A stretch of DNA of 8,534 bases from assembly GCA_030595015.1 (NCBI GenBank), contig JAUVDZ010000046.1, positions 1-8,534 of the forward strand, given 5' to 3'. The stretch comes from Candidatus Peregrinibacteria bacterium. Its GTDB lineage: Bacteria; Patescibacteriota; Gracilibacteria; UBA1369; PNNO01. Of this stretch, positions 7,301 to 8,534 are shown one piece after another (the stretch's first letter is position 1; every line of letters starts with the position of its first letter). Position numbers and translations under genes: made by a program. The notes beneath the pieces were generated by a model. It searched no databases and was not told where the DNA came from. It was given only the letters and a program-made list of their open reading frames with translations.

Positions 7301-8019
7301 TTAACTTCTGATAAAGTTACACGAATCCAATAATCTTTTCCTAATAGACCAGGAAGATCCGGAGTATAAATAGTAGGATGGATTGTAAAGTCACCCTGAG
7401 GTACAGGGAAGTTTTGAACTGCCCATTCATTGGCAGAACAATCAGAGATGTCTCCATCATTCCAATCTCCATCCTGAGTCCAGTCAATCCAGACATTTGC
7501 GACCATGTCACTATTGATAGCAAATCCATCAATTTCTAATTCTGTTTCAGTACATTGTCCAACAAATATAGGAATGTCCAATCCGTCGTCGCCATTGTGT
7601 ACATCAAAAATTACTTCATCCTGATCGGCAGTATTAGTAGGAGGAAAGATATTTTCTCCTGAAGGATTAGCATTCGGACCATCTTCATCAAGAGGGATAT
7701 CTGCATCTGATTCATAACTTTTCATAGTTCCTAAATAAGAACTGTTTTGATCATGACAAAATCCATGCCCATTTTCACCTAATGGTAATCCCGGATCAAA
7801 AACAACCGGATAATTTGCAACATCAGGAGTTGCAGGATAAGCAGTCATTATAATTGATCCTGTAGGTGTAGCAGCAGGGAAGTGATTTCTTGAATCTGGT
7901 GCATCACCAACTTCATAAAGAGGATCAACAGGGAAAACAGCGCTACTAAATGCAAATAGCATTGAAGCTACAATTGCACTGAGTACACTTAATAACAGTA
8001 GGTTTGATTTTTTTTTCAT
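4360..8019 (-). CDS. Giant secreted surface protein: GEVED-like, propeller-like, TSP3 and SLH repeats
   Basis: This 1219-residue protein (numbered from the ATG at 8019) appears exported and cell-wall bound. Residues 1-25 form a signal peptide: MKKKSN, a hydrophobic core, and likely cleavage after SSA. Residues about 33-270 resemble the GEVED domain, with GDAPDS (38-43), IDWTQDGDWND (178-188) and GETEDY (262-267). Residues about 345-825 look propeller-like, with recurring strands ELWFGTA (356), ELYTTVG (493), RIFVTTW (538), KLYWGTM (609), QLFVGTM (717) and ALWLGMA (814). Residues 843-880 are a thrombospondin type-3 calcium-binding stretch (DTDGDGVADCGDNCP), then a charged linker (881-901). Residues about 913-1162 hold three degenerate SLH repeats (TRAELL and VRGEVL signatures), followed by a conserved tail. 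Eighteen cysteines suggest disulfides. An ATG at 8049 would add 10 residues and overlap the preceding gene by 11 bases; 8019 gives the better signal peptide. Neither start has a clear SD. The architecture is fairly sure; the ligand or role (adhesion or S-layer) is inferred. Confidence 0.9.
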   Translation of the reverse strand: MKKKSNLLLLSVLSAIVASMLFAFSSAVFPVDPLYEVGDAPDSRNHFPAATPTGSIIMTAYPATPDVANYPVVFDPGLPLGENGHGFCHDQNSSYLGTMKSYESDADIPLDEDGPNANPSGENIFPPTNTADQDEVIFDVHNGDDGLDIPIFVGQCTETELEIDGFAINSDMVANVWIDWTQDGDWNDGDISDCSANEWAVQNFPVPQGDFTIHPTIYTPDLPGLLGKDYWIRVTLSEVNVDVFDSEFGPVGGQDTGCFNDGETEDYFKKINLQSDQFMQILAFLEHLHAWAADDFATYYRGHNAKAQPDECFYGLGNENNFYNPAGVSCETCDAAGGESKVNQAYVWGLTKASDELWFGTAPNVHCMVLGGYLRSTSPIETSSYACEFGLSPYAPPFPGGDAIGDWRPPRLFKYDTQTRVLKDVTPADPLIGTTLGIRSAGSHNGVAILAGPGFGSVNLFAFNTDTGAYIGSSPLLIPGANNIRKWLVTGDELYTTVGTADGGLVLKWTGDQVNPFQFEIVGELDSAGAEIEEHEGRIFVTTWPGSELIGGGDPVFAGLYMSPTVDPGGLTGLDTYDWEKVWESIDYEPDTVTAYTYGGGALASYNGKLYWGTMHVPMLSTLAHFGFWGSPDNPEDLLKGMLGTYRSISIFRGENFDDEPNIELVYGMPKLPAYHPLSGWILVDNNMDGQWPLYGPSGFGNPFNNYTWTMDVFDDQLFVGTMDWSYLLFGEFAEQFGLPEELPISCESFPALECETVTNVYNIFVEHFDPNKLFGADLWRFRDNYSPAVPESLAGFDNYLNYGIRTMVADAEALWLGMANPMNLKTCSDDGINGGWEVNCLDDDDTDGDGVADCGDNCPLAYNPGQEDLDGNNRGDICESDRRDRDPDDDRTEPPAEPAGVSVIKQVAPEVEAQCLFYNDAREILYKDNKVEWMQPYVEFMSKLYFFEESTPYHILNGYQTLTSDFEKTGELVKPARKTIRFEAVIIALKQYCIPPYTTKERMANADAKNDFVDFPRLVDENHPGWGQFDEDYLQNIANYMYKAKDLGIIQGQLINDERYAAWDSFITRAELLVTFLNASGMVETGNDIISTKDRSLYRYYYDDVPANHWAVDFVPFAAKHGIVAVAELDPEVHPGDRFAYPDRLAVRGEVLAMGIRTLYITSALNYVHPDSGFNVHDSFIRDLIIEIFNNTERSEFLLGILDYVDTGLANKLRGTLI

Positions 8020-8038
8020 TTTTATTTTTGTTAAAGTT

Positions 8039-8534
8039 TTAACCTGCATTTAGATAAATTCCAAGTTTTGTTGCCATCTTTTCAATAACACCAAGTAAGA
8101 ATTCATCTCTTTCGCTTCCTTCAAATATACTCTTTATTAAAAGTACAAATTCAGGATCCAGCATATTGAAGCCAGAGTAAGTGTTAACTTTGTCCATTCC
8201 ACTCACGATATAAAGGATTCTAGCACCTAGTGCGAATACTTCACCACGAGTTGCCGGTTTATCCGGGAATGCAAATCTTGCAGGGTCTTCCAAATCATCA
8301 CATTCATATCCAGCAGCGATTGTTCTTACAGCCATTTCATCATTAGGATCAAAAGTTGAAACTTTTGTGAAATGCATTGGAACACATACGTCTGCAACTA
8401 TTTTGTTTTTAATTACTAAAGGAATGTATTCAGCATACCAGGCAACCGGAGAAACATCGTAGTAATAATTTCGCCATTTGCTTAATGCTGCTTTAAGAAT
8501 TTGTTCCGGAGTTAAATCCGCAACTTCAACTTTA
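8039..8534 (-). CDS. C-terminal part of an SLH-domain surface protein (partial)
   Basis: The reading frame is open to the right edge of the window, giving 164 visible residues and no start; the internal Met at 8377 is not a credible start because homologous sequence continues before it. The visible part is one SLH repeat: YYYDVSPVAWYAEYIPLV, then a long insert, then RFAFPDKPATRGEVFALG. It is followed by a tail of about 50 residues. Both align with the end of the large protein encoded just downstream (YYDDVPANHWAVDFVPF, RFAYPDRLAVRGEVLAMG, and the tail's SGFN and EFLLG). The gene stops 19 bases before the preferred start of that protein, so the two are very probably co-transcribed paralogues in anchoring region. 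SLH domains usually bind pyruvylated or similar secondary cell-wall polymers. The rest of this protein is unseen, so nothing can be said of its outer domains. Confidence 0.88.
   Translation of the reverse strand, partial: KVEVADLTPEQILKAALSKWRNYYYDVSPVAWYAEYIPLVIKNKIVADVCVPMHFTKVSTFDPNDEMAVRTIAAGYECDDLEDPARFAFPDKPATRGEVFALGARILYIVSGMDKVNTYSGFNMLDPEFVLLIKSIFEGSERDEFLLGVIEKMATKLGIYLNAG

Noticed and set aside
5277..7532. Several 60-80 codon open frames on both strands inside the large surface-protein gene
   Set aside because: They lie wholly within a well-supported gene, lack ribosome-binding sites and have skewed compositions typical of off-frame reading.
1..8534. Alternative genetic code with TGA read as glycine or tryptophan, as in some CPR groups
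   Set aside because: All long genes are complete without in-frame TGA, and conserved glycine and tryptophan positions use ordinary codons.

Overview
The window is AT-rich DNA (sampled 60-base lines come to about 28-33% GC) interrupted by one sharply GC-richer block at roughly 3240-4175 (sampled lines about 58-63% GC). All five real genes read cleanly in the standard code and end in TAA or TAG. The long uninterrupted frames, including one of 1219 codons, argue against a code in which TGA is a sense codon. Short, mostly SD-less genes, a compact cold-shock protein and large secreted SLH-anchored surface proteins would fit an uncultivated bacterium of the Patescibacteria/CPR type (a Peregrinibacteria-like lineage comes to mind). 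That placement is an impression from gene style, not proof.

Layout, left to right. (1) A plus-strand gene of unknown function (2-1564), open to the left edge and so probably missing its true start. (2) A plus-strand Fic-family AMP-transferase (1693-2712) with an N-terminal self-inhibition motif and a C-terminal winged helix, behind a strong promoter that would give an almost leaderless mRNA. (3) A plus-strand cold-shock-domain protein (2931-3164) with its own promoter, a leader of about 95 nt, and a textbook UUCG-loop terminator. (4) A convergent minus-strand gene of unknown function (3357-4040) inside the GC-rich block. It has strong Shine-Dalgarno sequences, a structured leader of up to about 200 nt and its own terminator, so it looks like an independent and compositionally foreign or specially expressed cassette. 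(5) A minus-strand surface-protein operon running to the right edge: the 3' end of one SLH protein (8039-8534, partial), then, 19 nt later, a very large secreted protein (4360-8019). The latter has a signal peptide, a GEVED-like domain, a propeller-like region, a thrombospondin type-3 calcium-binding stretch and three SLH-like repeats. A bidirectional terminator (4314-4351) closes the operon.

The two operon proteins share the last SLH repeat plus a conserved tail of about 50 residues, so they are probably anchored to the cell surface in the same way. The plus-strand genes look like separate transcription units. I see no tRNA, rRNA, CRISPR array, transposase or integrase. The most unusual item is the GC-rich orphan gene and its leader.
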